DNA of 64,000 bases from Nodularia sp. NIES-3585. Lineage in GTDB: Bacteria; Cyanobacteriota; Cyanobacteriia; Cyanobacteriales; Nostocaceae. The stretch spans positions 507,567 to 571,566 of the forward strand of contig NZ_BDUB01000001.1 in NCBI RefSeq assembly GCF_002218065.1. Direction: 5' to 3'. The position numbers and the translations under genes are program-made. Shown one piece after another: positions 18,216 through 26,955 of the stretch. Positions within the stretch are counted from its first letter, which is position 1, and each line of letters opens with the position of its first letter. The notes beneath the pieces are model-generated. The model did not search any database, had not been told where the DNA came from, and saw only the letters and a program-made list of their open reading frames with translations.

Positions 18216-19196
18216 TTATCTCCCGCGACTGGACTTTAACATCAACTTTGAATCCCAAGTGTAGTAGCCAATTTTTTCAGGTACTCTAGAAAATCGCCCG
18301 GTTCGATAGCCTCGTGATAGTTCATTCAGCACCTTAGTTTTCACCTCTCGAACTCCCTGCTCATCTAGTTCACCAAAAAGTCCAGTGATAATTTGGGCAA
18401 CACTAAAAACGCTCCCTGAATGTTTTTCTAAGAAATCAGAAAGAGCATCGATCAAAAATTGACCCTCAAATTCTGCCAACATGGGAACTACATTTGAATT
18501 CGCCGTTGGTAGCGGTTTCTTCTGGTTGTACTTGGCAGTTTGAGAGTAACCTTTAGTCTTATTAGATGTGACTAAACTTAAGTTGAGAGTGTAACAACCA
18601 GGTTCGTCAGGAATCCCAAACCAAACACGCCTTTCTCTACCTTGTGTCAGTGAGGATTGGACTCTACCTTTAACAACTTTGAAAATGGGCGGCTCTAACT
18701 CTCCATAAAGCGATCGCACAATAAAATCTATATGACAAACAGTACCCAGATGTTCGTGCAGAAGACTCTTGATAGCTTCCATCCGACTTTGAGGTTGATA
18801 CTCAGGTAGCATAGGAATGTCTGGCACTTTGATTGATTTATCTTGACTTTCTGCCCCTGTCGTTGATTCTGGAATCTCTGTGGTTGTATCAGTCTCCAAC
18901 TTGTCTGAGTTTTGAAATTCAGACTGGTTAGAGTTAAGACTTTGATCAGGTACAGATGAAAATGAGTCTTTTGTCGCCTGAGGGGAGAGCTGATGACGCA
19001 TCTGAACGTTTTCCAGTTGAGCGATCGCATCGGAAGAAGAGCCGTTAGACAACAAAGCATCAACATGATCGAGCCGCGATCGCGCCTGTGAGTATAAGCT
19101 TTCATACTCTCCGACAAGACGAGCATAATAGTCTCGTAATTCTAACAATGGAGAGAGAAGAGCTTCAGGAGGTTCCAATGGTAAGAAGTTATTCAT
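18216..19196 (-). CDS. Cyanobacterial protein with N-terminal coiled coil and two tandem winged-helix-like repeats
   Basis: A 326-residue protein. The N-terminus (ELRDYYARLVGEYESLYSQA) is a likely coiled coil. Residues 85-130 are Ser/Gln/Thr-rich and probably disordered. Two related repeats follow: LLHEHLGTVCHIDFIVRSLY with FKVVKGRVQSSLTQGRERRV near 145-205, and FLEKHSGSVFSVAQIITGLF with VREVKTKVLNELSRGYRTGR near 255-315. Each ends with PxxxGxYT. They resemble winged-helix domains of the HARE/HTH type used for DNA or protein contact. A zinc-ribbon protein is encoded 12 bases upstream, so the pair is an operon. The function is unknown. Confidence 0.65.
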   Translation of the reverse strand: MNNFLPLEPPEALLSPLLELRDYYARLVGEYESLYSQARSRLDHVDALLSNGSSSDAIAQLENVQMRHQLSPQATKDSFSSVPDQSLNSNQSEFQNSDKLETDTTTEIPESTTGAESQDKSIKVPDIPMLPEYQPQSRMEAIKSLLHEHLGTVCHIDFIVRSLYGELEPPIFKVVKGRVQSSLTQGRERRVWFGIPDEPGCYTLNLSLVTSNKTKGYSQTAKYNQKKPLPTANSNVVPMLAEFEGQFLIDALSDFLEKHSGSVFSVAQIITGLFGELDEQGVREVKTKVLNELSRGYRTGRFSRVPEKIGYYTWDSKLMLKSSRGR

Positions 19197-19207
19197 AAAG
19201 CTTTAAA

Positions 19208-19453
19208 TCATCCTAAATCGATATCACTTTTGTAAGTCATGGCTCTAGGTTTGGCTTTTTGAGATGACTGATGAGATTTTTTTGGCGCTTGAGGTGGTCG
19301 GCATTCCTCGCAATATAATGGGCGAGGTCCAAAAGTTTCACGTTCTGTCGTTTGGTCGCATTGCTTACAGACAAAATGGAAAATACGAGTGTGAATCTGT
19401 CTTTTATGCGCCCGGACAGTATATTCCCTAACATCAATGAACTTACTAGGCAT
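19208..19453 (-). CDS. Small zinc-ribbon protein
   Basis: An 81-residue basic protein. It has a CKQC...YCEEC pair with about 17 residues between ([18 protein letters not shown]), then a Lys/Ser/Pro-rich tail. This is a classic four-cysteine zinc ribbon. It is the first gene of a two-gene unit with the tandem winged-helix protein 12 bases downstream, which suggests a shared nucleic-acid-related role. The family is not recognised. Confidence 0.65.
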   Translation of the reverse strand: MPSKFIDVREYTVRAHKRQIHTRIFHFVCKQCDQTTERETFGPRPLYCEECRPPQAPKKSHQSSQKAKPRAMTYKSDIDLG

Positions 19454-19986
19454 AATCCAAAAGAGTGAATTTGATTCCTATCAATATAGCTATTCAAGCA
19501 AATGAAATGAGATCCGTGTATGTTCAATTGTAAGTTTTATTCCAATCAGTGACATTGGAACAAAGTAAGGAGGGAGTGATTAAGAGGCTATTTGCTTGAG
19601 ACACATATAAATAATTATCAGCATTAAAGTGTCCATCGCTTCTATATCTCAGGGTTACTAAATATAAAAATTAGACATATTTCGCGAAAATTTATGACAA
19701 ATTGGCTGGCGTGTTCATATTGCACTTAAAGTTCTCAGTTTTTCTGCTGGTCAGTAAATGTCATGAAAAATCGTCTCACAATAGCAGGAGGGCGTTATCT
19801 CATTCAACCGTATTAGACATCTGGTGATCAAGAACTTAGAGACGTTGCATACAACTTCTCTACAGTAGGTAAGTATAGAAATTCTATTGTCTAATATCCA
19901 AATACCTCTCCCATAGAAGCCTACCCTGTACACACATCCACGTCCCAGACTACTCGGTTAAGCAAATTCTTGAGCCGAAAACCCTT

Positions 19987-20014
19987 GTAGAGACATTCCA
20001 TGGAACGTCTCTAC
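19987..20014. repeat. Dispersed palindrome (GTAGAGA..TCTCTAC family)
   Basis: GTAGAGACATTCCATGGAAC followed by GTCTCTAC; a near-perfect palindrome centred on CCATGG. The other copies are at 16541-16566 and 52803-52830. The remainder of 19454-20100 shows no supported gene. Confidence 0.8.
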
Positions 20015-20103
20015 ACTCCTTAACAGAAAATTATTGCATCCACTTATATCCCGCCCGGAACTTTAGTTACCGGCTAATAGCTAAAGTCAACTTCAGTGGA
20101 CTG

Positions 20104-20240
20104 GTCTAAGTTTAGACAGGACAGTATAAAAATGATTTTAGAATCTATCTTGCGAAAGATTTTAGGATTTCGTTTAGCTAAAAAAAAGACACTTTGTGGT
20201 CAGGCTTTATACCTTCTACAAAGTATCTTTTTGTACTAAC
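20104..20240 (+). ncRNA. Candidate small RNA with intrinsic terminator
   Basis: A TATAAA box at about 20125-20130 is followed by roughly 60 bases and a strong hairpin at 20187-20230: AAAGACACTTTGTGG pairs with CTACAAAGTATCTTT (14 of 15 pairs including one G-U), then a T run. No gene on this strand precedes it, so the terminator needs its own short transcript. An overlapping 35-codon frame (20132-20239) exists, but its end lies inside the hairpin, which favours an RNA. Transcription is inferred. Confidence 0.4.
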
Positions 20241-20428
20241 TGAAAATTGATAACTCATGAACGACACTGGAGAAATTACCTACCACTGCCGCGATCCAAA
20301 TTGATTGGATAAAGCGAGTGTAACTTCAGACAATTCATATAATTGCTGAAACTTGTAAATTGAAGACTTGCATTTTGCTTGAAACAAAAAAAAATGTTAT
20401 TCATCCGCTGAATTTAAAACTCTTAATT

Positions 20429-20725
20429 TTAAAATTTACTAACTGAGGTAGTAAAGTCATAAATTGAATTTACCAGAGCTATATGTTCTTGATTACTAAG
20501 ACAGCAGTTTTTATAAGACTCATCTAAAAAACAGATAAGTGCTAGACTTGCAGATTCTAGTTTTGCCCTTTTTCTTGCTGCCCTAATAGCTTGATATAAT
20601 TCAGGATAAATCTGGTTATTGCTAATTCCTATTTGCTCATCTGGCATCCAACACTTAAATGCATAACCTTCAGGCAATGGGATTACTTCAATTAACCAAC
20701 CATGATATGAATTTTGCCATTTCAT
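20429..20725 (-). CDS. Small conserved-type hypothetical protein
   Basis: A 98-residue soluble protein starting MKWQNSYHGWLIEVIPLPEG. It is mixed alpha/beta: a beta-rich first half (GYAFKCWMPDEQIGISN), then a basic helix (AIRAARKRAKLESASLALIC). It has five cysteines but no clear metal motif. I do not recognise the family. It lies alone, with long spacers on both sides. Confidence 0.55.
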   Translation of the reverse strand: MKWQNSYHGWLIEVIPLPEGYAFKCWMPDEQIGISNNQIYPELYQAIRAARKRAKLESASLALICFLDESYKNCCLSNQEHIALVNSIYDFTTSVSKF

Positions 20726-20899
20726 TCACAATTCGTCTCTTAGTTCAGTGATTAAGGTTTTTACCTGACTTGTCTGTGTGCGAATCAAATTATAAAACTT
20801 ATATATGTAATCACTGTGCAGAATTTGTGTAGAATTTGGGCAGAAAAATTAGGTAACACTTTTTACATATAGGACTCATATTTGATTTATGAAACACAC

Positions 20900-20978
20900 G
20901 TAGGGTGTGTGATCCAGGAGAGTACGGCACCAATACCCAGAAGACGGTGCGTTAGGCTAAAGCCATAACACACCCTAC
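20900..20978. repeat. Inverted repeat GTAGGGTGTG...CACACCCTAC
   Basis: A 79-bp palindrome with 10-bp perfect ends and an inner GGTGCGTTAGGC motif. Related units lie at about 32791-32823 and 59662-59693 (GTAGGGTGTGTT with ACGCACC). It is a typical dispersed cyanobacterial REP-like repeat. Confidence 0.8.
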
Positions 20979-21067
20979 ATATACTTAAATTTTTTCAATA
21001 ATCAAATCGGATTTTTATATTATCACTACAGACTTAAACAGTAAATTTACATAAAACGAGATCATTT

Positions 21068-21760
21068 TTATTTGAGGCGATAGCCTAGTCCATGAACTGT
21101 TTCAATAAAATCTTCTGGCGCACCTAAAGCTCTTAGCTTTTGCCGGAGGCATTTAATATGAGACCTGACAGTTTCCTCTACAGGGGAATCGTCCACAGAC
21201 CAAACCTGCTCAATAATGCTAGAACGGCTCAACACCCTTCTGCCATTAGCAACCAATAATTCTAAAATTGCGTATTCTTTTGGTGTTAATGTCAAAGGGG
21301 AACTATTATAAATCACCTCATAAGTACTGGAATTCAAGTGCAATTTTTCCCAAGATAGACTGACTGTACTTGCAGAACTACCTCGTCTGAGTAAAGCCCG
21401 TATCCGAGCCATTAACTCTTCTAAATCAAATGGTTTAGCCACATAATCATCCGCTCCTGCATCCAAGCCAGCTATCTTGTCAGCTACAGTATCACGAGCA
21501 GTTAACATTAACACCGGCGCGCCGCAGTTGCGATGTGCGGGATGATTTGTGCCAGCAGTGCGTAAGCGTTGACAAAACCTGATACCATCTAGTTTTGGCA
21601 GTGTGACATCCAGCAGCACCAAGTCATACTTCATCGATTCTGCTGAGTTCCAAGCTGCTTCACCATCTTTGGCAACATCTACTACATATTGCCTTCTAAT
21701 TAAAGCTTCTGTTAGTACTTCAGCTAGTTGGATATCATCTTCAACTACAAGAATTCGCAT
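21068..21760 (-). CDS. OmpR/PhoB-family response regulator
   Basis: A 230-residue two-component regulator. The receiver domain has acidic E7-D8-D9, the phosphorylation site D51 in LVLLDVTLP, and the conserved T and K in LMLTARD and DYVAKPF. A winged-helix trans_reg_C domain follows (LTPKEYAILELLVANGRRVL; SHIKCLRQKLRALG). A nine-residue stretch, about NHPAHRNCG, lengthens the loop between alpha3 and beta4 compared with close relatives. A histidine kinase gene is divergent, 159 bases away, and is the likely partner. Target genes are unknown. Confidence 0.92.
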   Translation of the reverse strand: MRILVVEDDIQLAEVLTEALIRRQYVVDVAKDGEAAWNSAESMKYDLVLLDVTLPKLDGIRFCQRLRTAGTNHPAHRNCGAPVLMLTARDTVADKIAGLDAGADDYVAKPFDLEELMARIRALLRRGSSASTVSLSWEKLHLNSSTYEVIYNSSPLTLTPKEYAILELLVANGRRVLSRSSIIEQVWSVDDSPVEETVRSHIKCLRQKLRALGAPEDFIETVHGLGYRLK

Positions 21761-21794
21761 AATATATCCTTTATTGCGTAAAAATTAAAGGTTT

Positions 21795-21844
21795 GTAGTA
21801 GGGACTTTAGTCCTCAAATAAAGAAGGGCTTAAGCCCTTACTAC
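21795..21844. repeat. Short inverted repeat in the two-component promoter region
   Basis: GTAGTAGGGACTTTAGTCC and GGGCTTAAGCCCTTACTAC form two small hairpins inside larger GTAGTA/TACTAC arms. It lies between the divergent regulator and kinase genes and could affect either promoter; it is also a common dispersed repeat type. Confidence 0.65.
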
Positions 21845-21919
21845 GAACTTAATTACAACAATTTAACTGTAAGCGATCGCAATTATAACGATTAAACGAG
21901 TGGTTTTTTTACCAATTTT

Positions 21920-23302
21920 ATGAAACATCAATTTATGAAATGGTCTTTTCCTGGAAAATGGATGATTGGCGGGTTTGGTATCACCTTGTTGCTGATGGGT
22001 GTAGTTACCTTCGCTTCATTTAAGAACACAACTGAAATCCAACAGGGGGCGGATAGGGTACAACAGACTTATCAAACCATCAATACTTTGACTAATTTTT
22101 ATGCAGCGATGACAGCAGCAGAATCAGCCCGGCGAGGGTATATATTTTTAGGAAGCAGTCAAGATTTAAAGCGACATCAAAATGAAATAGCAAATATGCA
22201 ATCTGAACTCAAGCTGTTAGAGGAACAGATACATCCTAGTTTGAGTCAGAAACAGCGATTTTCACAGTTAAATTTCTTGGTAAATCAAAGATTAGCTCTT
22301 TTGGCACAATCAATAGAACTTTATCATCAAGATAAAACTGCACTACAAATACAAAATGATATTACGGAACGCAGCGTTAAACTCAGAGAAGAAATTTGGC
22401 CAGTCATAGCAGAGATTAAAGCTGAAGAACAAAGTTATCTGCAAAGTTCACTAGAGCAATCACATAATAGTATTTATTTCAGAATTTGGATAGAAATACT
22501 AGGGACAATTTTGAGTCTTGCCGTTATTTTTAGTTTATGTATGATCCTGAATCGTCAATGGGTAAAACGTGAGAAGATTGAATCTTTAGAAGTTTCGCTA
22601 GCTCAAGAGAAACAATTTGGCGAATTAAAAATGCGCTTATTTGCGATGATTTCTCATGAGTTTAGGACACCTTTGAGTATTATTTTGCTGTCATCGCAGT
22701 TGTTAAGTGAAACTCTCAAAGAAGTGATAGATGAGCCGCAGGTAAAAAATCTCTACCGGATTCAGTCTTCAGCTAAATTAATGAATCATTTATTAACGGA
22801 TATCTTAACTTTAACCAGAGCAGAAGCGGGTAAACTAGATTATCAACCTCAATTAATTAATGTCGAAAATTTTTGTTTGAATTTGGTAGAAGATTTACAG
22901 CTTTTTGGTACAACATCCCATGTTATAGAATTCAGAAATTATGGGCAATGTTTCCGTGCCAATATAGATGAGAAGTTGCTGTACTCTATTTTGAGTAATT
23001 TGTTATTAAATGCCATTAAATATTCCTTTGCTGGTGGTCATATATATTTGATTTTAAATTCTGAAGCTGAATCTCTAGTTTTTCAGGTAATAGATGAAGG
23101 GATAGGTATTCCGCCAGAGGAACAGCCCAAAATTTATGAGCCTTTATACCGTTGTCAAAATGTAGAAAATATTGTGGGTATTGGTTTGGGTTTACCTGTT
23201 GTGAAAAAATGTGTGGAGCGACATCAAGGCGAAATTACTATGAAAAGTGATGTGGGTGTGGGAACAACTTTTACGGTGAAGATTCCGCATCAGAATATAT
23301 AA
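21920..23302 (+). CDS. CHASE3-domain sensor histidine kinase
   Basis: A 460-residue membrane kinase. TM1 is near residues 13-33 (GKWMIGGFGITLLLMGVVTF). A periplasmic CHASE3 domain follows (35-185; YAAMTAAESARRGYIFLGSS is its signature), then TM2 near 190-212. The HisKA phosphoacceptor is H246 in SHEFRTPL, the N box is SILSNLLLNAIKYS, and the G boxes are DEGIGIPPEEQ and GIGLGLPVVKK. All catalytic elements are present. It is divergent from the OmpR-type regulator gene, which is its probable partner. The ligand of CHASE3 is not known. Confidence 0.92.
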   Translation: MKHQFMKWSFPGKWMIGGFGITLLLMGVVTFASFKNTTEIQQGADRVQQTYQTINTLTNFYAAMTAAESARRGYIFLGSSQDLKRHQNEIANMQSELKLLEEQIHPSLSQKQRFSQLNFLVNQRLALLAQSIELYHQDKTALQIQNDITERSVKLREEIWPVIAEIKAEEQSYLQSSLEQSHNSIYFRIWIEILGTILSLAVIFSLCMILNRQWVKREKIESLEVSLAQEKQFGELKMRLFAMISHEFRTPLSIILLSSQLLSETLKEVIDEPQVKNLYRIQSSAKLMNHLLTDILTLTRAEAGKLDYQPQLINVENFCLNLVEDLQLFGTTSHVIEFRNYGQCFRANIDEKLLYSILSNLLLNAIKYSFAGGHIYLILNSEAESLVFQVIDEGIGIPPEEQPKIYEPLYRCQNVENIVGIGLGLPVVKKCVERHQGEITMKSDVGVGTTFTVKIPHQNI

Positions 23303-23400
23303 AGAAAACCTCACCCCAACCCTCTCCTTATTAAGGAGAGGGAGCGATTAAAGTCAAAAGTCAAAAGTCAAAAGTCAAAAATAAATATTTTACAATTTTT
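23303..23400. repeat. REP-like hairpin and AAGTCAA heptamer tandem repeat
   Basis: CTCACCCCAACCCTCTCCTT, then ATTAAGGAGAGGG, forms a hairpin at 23312-23345 that could also end kinase transcription. It is followed by four copies of AGTCAAA at about 23351-23380. The same heptamer array recurs at about 59739-59766. Confidence 0.75.
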
Positions 23401-23436
23401 ACTGTATCCATACTTTAGCTTTGGTATAGTTTTAAG

Positions 23437-23610
23437 ATGAGCAATTACATCCCAATTCCGGATAGAGCATTTGAATTCGCTGTCAGAATAACAAAGCTTT
23501 GTTCTTATCTAGATAAACAACCAGGAACACCAAGATTATTAGCCTCCCAGTAGCTTTTTCGGCTTCTGAGTTGTATTGAAGCTCCAATATCTGGGAGAAC
23601 CCCTGTCTGA
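23437..23610 (+). pseudogene. Truncated four-helix-bundle protein gene (23S rRNA intervening-sequence type)
   Basis: The ATG at 23437 opens a 38-codon frame: IPDRAFEFAVRITKLCSYLD, then KQPGTPRLLASQ and TAG at 23551. The pattern (S/R)FxFAVRIxKL and the following QLL match the first helix of the four-helix-bundle family (TIGR02436-like, usually about 120 residues). The expected RSGTSIGANVEEA does not follow: a stop is met, and the downstream sequence is unrelated or frame-disrupted. It is a decayed remnant. Confidence 0.6.
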
Positions 23611-23648
23611 ATCACTCAGGATTTTCTTTGTAATTTAAGATAAATACG

Positions 23649-25604
23649 ATGTACGAACAAATTTCTCACTCACTGTTAAATTCAATACTGGATGATTTAA
23701 AGCCGGAAATTCGTCGCCAAGATTTGCGGCATTTTTATACCCGTCTTGGGGCGAATTTTTACGCTATTCATTCGCTATTTTTTACGCTGTACGGACATCG
23801 TGATGATTTTGAACTGCAAATGTTACGGCTAGTTGAAACAATGGCCAAAGGCTATATTGAGCGCTCTTCAGAGTTAGAGCGGTTGGATATTCAACGTGAG
23901 CAAGACCATAATTGGTTTTTGTCGCAAAAATGGGTAGGGATGGCCCTTTATTCCAACGGTTTTGCCGAAAACCTTGCAGATTTAGAAAACAAAATCGGCT
24001 ATTTTCAAGAGCTAGGCATCAATATGGTACATATTATGCCAATTTTGATGTGTCCTAATGGTCAAAGTGATGGGGGGTATGCCATCAGTGATTTTAGACA
24101 AATTGACGAGCGCGTTGGTGATTTAGAAGATATTCGCCAAATTGCTAAGGAGTTCAGAAAGCGTGATATTTTGCTAATTCTGGACATTGTGCTGAACCAT
24201 ACTTCTGACGAACATGAATGGGCGCAAAAGGCGAAGATGGGCGATCGCAGTTTTCAAGATTACTATTTTATTTTTGAAAACCGAGAAACCCCTGATATGT
24301 TTGAGCAAAGTATGCCAGAAGTTTTCCCAGAAACAGATCCGGGTAATTTTACTTGGGATGCTGAGATGGAAAAATGGGTGATGACGGTTTTCCATAATTA
24401 CCAGTGGGATTTAAATTACAGTAATCCCAAAGTTTTTATTGAAATGCTCGACATTATTCTGTTTTGGGCAAATCAAGGTGTGGATATTCTCCGGCTGGAT
24501 GCAGTTGCTTTTCTATGGAAAAAAATCGGTAGTTCTTGCCAAAACGAGCGCAAAGCACATTTAATTTTGCAGTTAATGAAAGATTGTTGTCAAGTGACTG
24601 CGCCTGGTGTGTTGTTTATCGCTGAGGCGATTGTTGCGCCTGTGGAAGTAATTAAGTATTTCGGCGAGGATGCGATCGCGGCCAAAGAATGTGAGATTGC
24701 TTATAATGCTACTCTCATGGCTTTAATATGGGATGGAATCGCCACTAAAAATACTAAGTTAATTTACCAAGGCATTAAAAGTTTGCCGAATAAATTAGAA
24801 CGTGCCACTTGGCTAAACTATGTGCGTTGTCATGATGACATTGGTTTGGGTTTTGACGATAGTGATATTCGTTTAGCCGGTTATGAACCGAGAGCGCATA
24901 GAAAATTTTTAGTTGATTACTTAAGCGGTCAGTTTGATGGATCTTCATCTAAGGGCATGGTGTTCATGCCTAATGAAGCCACAGGAGATGCGCGTATTTG
25001 TGGTTCACTAGCTTCTTTGGTGGGATTAGAGTCGGCGCTGGAAACGGCTGATGAGGGTTTGATTGCCCTGGCAATTAACAGAATTTTATTAATGCACGCA
25101 ATTATTCTATCCTTTGGCGGCATCCCTCTAATTTATAATGGCGATGCGATCGCTGTACTGAATGATTACAGCTATATTGATGACCTCAGCAAAAGTAATG
25201 ATAATCGCTGGGTACACCGCCCTAAAATTAATTGGGAAACAGCCGATTTACGCAAAAAACAAGGCACGGTGGAATACACAGTATTTAATGCTACAAAAAA
25301 AATGATTGCCATCCGTAAAGAAATTTCTGCCTTTGCTGATTTCAATAACCGCGAATTGGTACACCTAGAGAATGAACACTTGCTATGTTTTGTTCGTTTC
25401 AATCATCAACGTCCATCAGAAAAAGTGCTGGTGATCGCCAACTTTGATGCAAATCCGCAAGACTTGTATTTGGAGCCACTTAGAACTATAGGCTTCAATA
25501 TTTATAGTAATTTTGTTGATTTATATAGTGGTATGAAACCAGAGCAATGTGATAGTCGTATTACTTTACAAGGATATCAATTTTATTGGCTCACAGAGAC
25601 ATAA
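23649..25604 (+). CDS. Amylosucrase (GH13 subfamily 4)
   Basis: A 651-residue enzyme expected to transfer glucose from sucrose onto alpha-1,4-glucan, releasing fructose. The N-terminal helical domain includes HRDDFELQMLRLVETMAKGY. The barrel holds GVDILRLDAVAFLWKKIGSS (nucleophile D284), VLFIAEAIVAP (acid/base E326) and NYVRCHDDIGLGF (D396). The sequence around these sites is of amylosucrase type rather than alpha-amylase. The C-terminal beta domain ends near 651. It links sucrose, a common cyanobacterial compatible solute, to glycogen-like polymer. No sucrose gene is adjacent. The ATG at 23649 is the only sensible start. Confidence 0.9.
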   Translation: MYEQISHSLLNSILDDLKPEIRRQDLRHFYTRLGANFYAIHSLFFTLYGHRDDFELQMLRLVETMAKGYIERSSELERLDIQREQDHNWFLSQKWVGMALYSNGFAENLADLENKIGYFQELGINMVHIMPILMCPNGQSDGGYAISDFRQIDERVGDLEDIRQIAKEFRKRDILLILDIVLNHTSDEHEWAQKAKMGDRSFQDYYFIFENRETPDMFEQSMPEVFPETDPGNFTWDAEMEKWVMTVFHNYQWDLNYSNPKVFIEMLDIILFWANQGVDILRLDAVAFLWKKIGSSCQNERKAHLILQLMKDCCQVTAPGVLFIAEAIVAPVEVIKYFGEDAIAAKECEIAYNATLMALIWDGIATKNTKLIYQGIKSLPNKLERATWLNYVRCHDDIGLGFDDSDIRLAGYEPRAHRKFLVDYLSGQFDGSSSKGMVFMPNEATGDARICGSLASLVGLESALETADEGLIALAINRILLMHAIILSFGGIPLIYNGDAIAVLNDYSYIDDLSKSNDNRWVHRPKINWETADLRKKQGTVEYTVFNATKKMIAIRKEISAFADFNNRELVHLENEHLLCFVRFNHQRPSEKVLVIANFDANPQDLYLEPLRTIGFNIYSNFVDLYSGMKPEQCDSRITLQGYQFYWLTET

Positions 25605-25732
25605 AAAGCTTCAGTATTGCTTTGCCTTGCCTTAGTCAAATTGTCTAATGATTTCTGCCTTACGCCCGGATTTCTCACAAGAGAAAAAAATCATTCATGA
25701 AGGGCAATATCAAGGGCAGTTTATTTGATATG

Positions 25733-25795
25733 GCTGGGGAGTGAGGAGTGGGGAGTAGGGAGTGGGGAGTAGGGAGTAGGGAGTGGGGAGTGGGT
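25733..25795. repeat. Low-complexity GGGGAGTAGGGAGT repeat
   Basis: Imperfect tandem units of GGGGAGT and AGGGAGT over about 60 bases; the complementary CTCCCCACTCCCTA type is found at about 4842 and 37613. Apart from this repeat, 25605-26124 contains no supported gene. Confidence 0.8.
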
Positions 25796-26124
25796 TAAAA
25801 CCCTTTTGGTGTCTAAGTTTGATTATCCGTTTATGCCTTAACCTCCTTGGCGGTTGCTATACATTAAGTAGCACAGCTGGCAAAAGGAAATATTCTAAGT
25901 ATATTTTAGACCAATCTTGTTAAATGTAATGAGTTAGTCATTGAATATGTACGGAACAAATATTTTAGTACCACTACATCATTAGTCGTAACTAATAATA
26001 CGTTGAGGCAAAATCTGAGTATTTTTGCAAATTGGCAATTTCAATTTCAGCCTTCTGATAGGTATTCTAAACAGCTAACACGTTTAGTCTGAGGAGATGC
26101 CAAGACATTGTAGAGGAATTGATT

Positions 26125-26334
26125 ATGCCTAGTGGTCATGCCAGTCATAAAGGCACTTCGGATAAACCTAATACTAATACTGAAGGTCGGATGGATATTG
26201 CTGCTGACAAATCCACGAGTCCTGATGATGTGTTACCTGAAGGTGCAACTACAAATACAACCAGAACTCAAGAAATTGTGGACTATCCTCCAGCTATCCA
26301 ACGCCCAGGTGAGGAAGTGAAAATAGAGGAATAA
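26125..26334 (+). CDS. Small acidic, probably disordered protein
   Basis: A 69-residue hydrophilic protein (MPSGHASHKGTSDKPNTNTE at the start), rich in Thr, Asp, Glu and Pro, with no hydrophobic core. The ATG at 26125 has AGAGGAA about 6 bases upstream and is preferred to a TTG six bases earlier. The composition suggests an intrinsically disordered, stress-type protein. The family is not recognised. It is followed on the same strand by a small membrane protein. Confidence 0.55.
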   Translation: MPSGHASHKGTSDKPNTNTEGRMDIAADKSTSPDDVLPEGATTNTTRTQEIVDYPPAIQRPGEEVKIEE

Positions 26335-26342
26335 AGAACCAT

Positions 26343-26376
26343 CACCCCCAGCCCCTCTACTTACTAAGTAGAGGGG
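26343..26376. repeat. REP-like hairpin
   Basis: CCCCTCTACTTACTAAGTAG followed by AGGGG makes a near-perfect hairpin just after the small acidic gene. It belongs to the CTCACCCC...CCCCTCTCC dispersed family and could act as a transcript end. Confidence 0.65.
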
Positions 26377-26501
26377 AAACTTTTAAATCAGTTATCAGTT
26401 ATCAAGGCATTAGCTGGGGGATTTAGACCTGCTAACAATACCTAGTACTAATCGCCTTTGAGTTATGAGTTTTTAACTATTGCAACTATAGGAGGAAAAT
26501 T

Positions 26502-26930
26502 GTGAGTAATTTCGGCAACAAAAGGTTAGAAGCTGTGTTAGCGATCGCGACTTATTCTATTGGTAGTGGTACTGCTTCCGCTGCACCAGCCCCTGGGGGG
26601 GAAATTCCCAGGCAGTTAATTCTCACTGCTTCTGATATCCTCATGTATGTCAGCATTTGGAAAATTTATTTTCACGAAGACTTATCTGCTCAAGGTCTTG
26701 TAGAAATTTTGGTACAATTAGGGTTAGTGACTGTAAGTGCCACCGGGACAGCTTATATAGTGAGTAAAACCAGTACGGCAATTTTGAAGGAAATTACTAA
26801 CTGGACTGGGCCTTTGGGTTGGGGTGTCACAGCTGCGATCGCCGGTTCCCTCAGTGGTTTGTTTGGAGTTGTCTGGGCTTTCTATTGCGATCGCCTGGCT
26901 TCGGAAGGAAAACCGCAACCAATATCATAA
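26502..26930 (+). CDS. Small membrane protein of unknown function
   Basis: A 142-residue protein with a strong AGGAGG site 6 bases before a GTG start at 26502. Hydrophobic stretches occur near residues 12-30, 41-57 (ILTASDILMYVSIWKIYF), 65-88 (LVEILVQLGLVTVSATGTAY) and 105-130 (LGWGVTAAIAGSLSGLFGVV). It is probably an inner-membrane protein with three or four helices. I do not recognise the family. Convergent with the PRC-barrel gene. Confidence 0.65.
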   Translation: MSNFGNKRLEAVLAIATYSIGSGTASAAPAPGGEIPRQLILTASDILMYVSIWKIYFHEDLSAQGLVEILVQLGLVTVSATGTAYIVSKTSTAILKEITNWTGPLGWGVTAAIAGSLSGLFGVVWAFYCDRLASEGKPQPIS

Positions 26931-26955
26931 ATTATCAATTAGCTCAACCACACAG

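Noticed and set aside
19751-19933. 60-codon minus-strand frame
   Set aside because: No recognisable features; lies in repeat-containing spacer.
20132-20239. 35-codon peptide gene
   Set aside because: Its 3' half lies inside a strong terminator hairpin, so a small RNA is the simpler reading.
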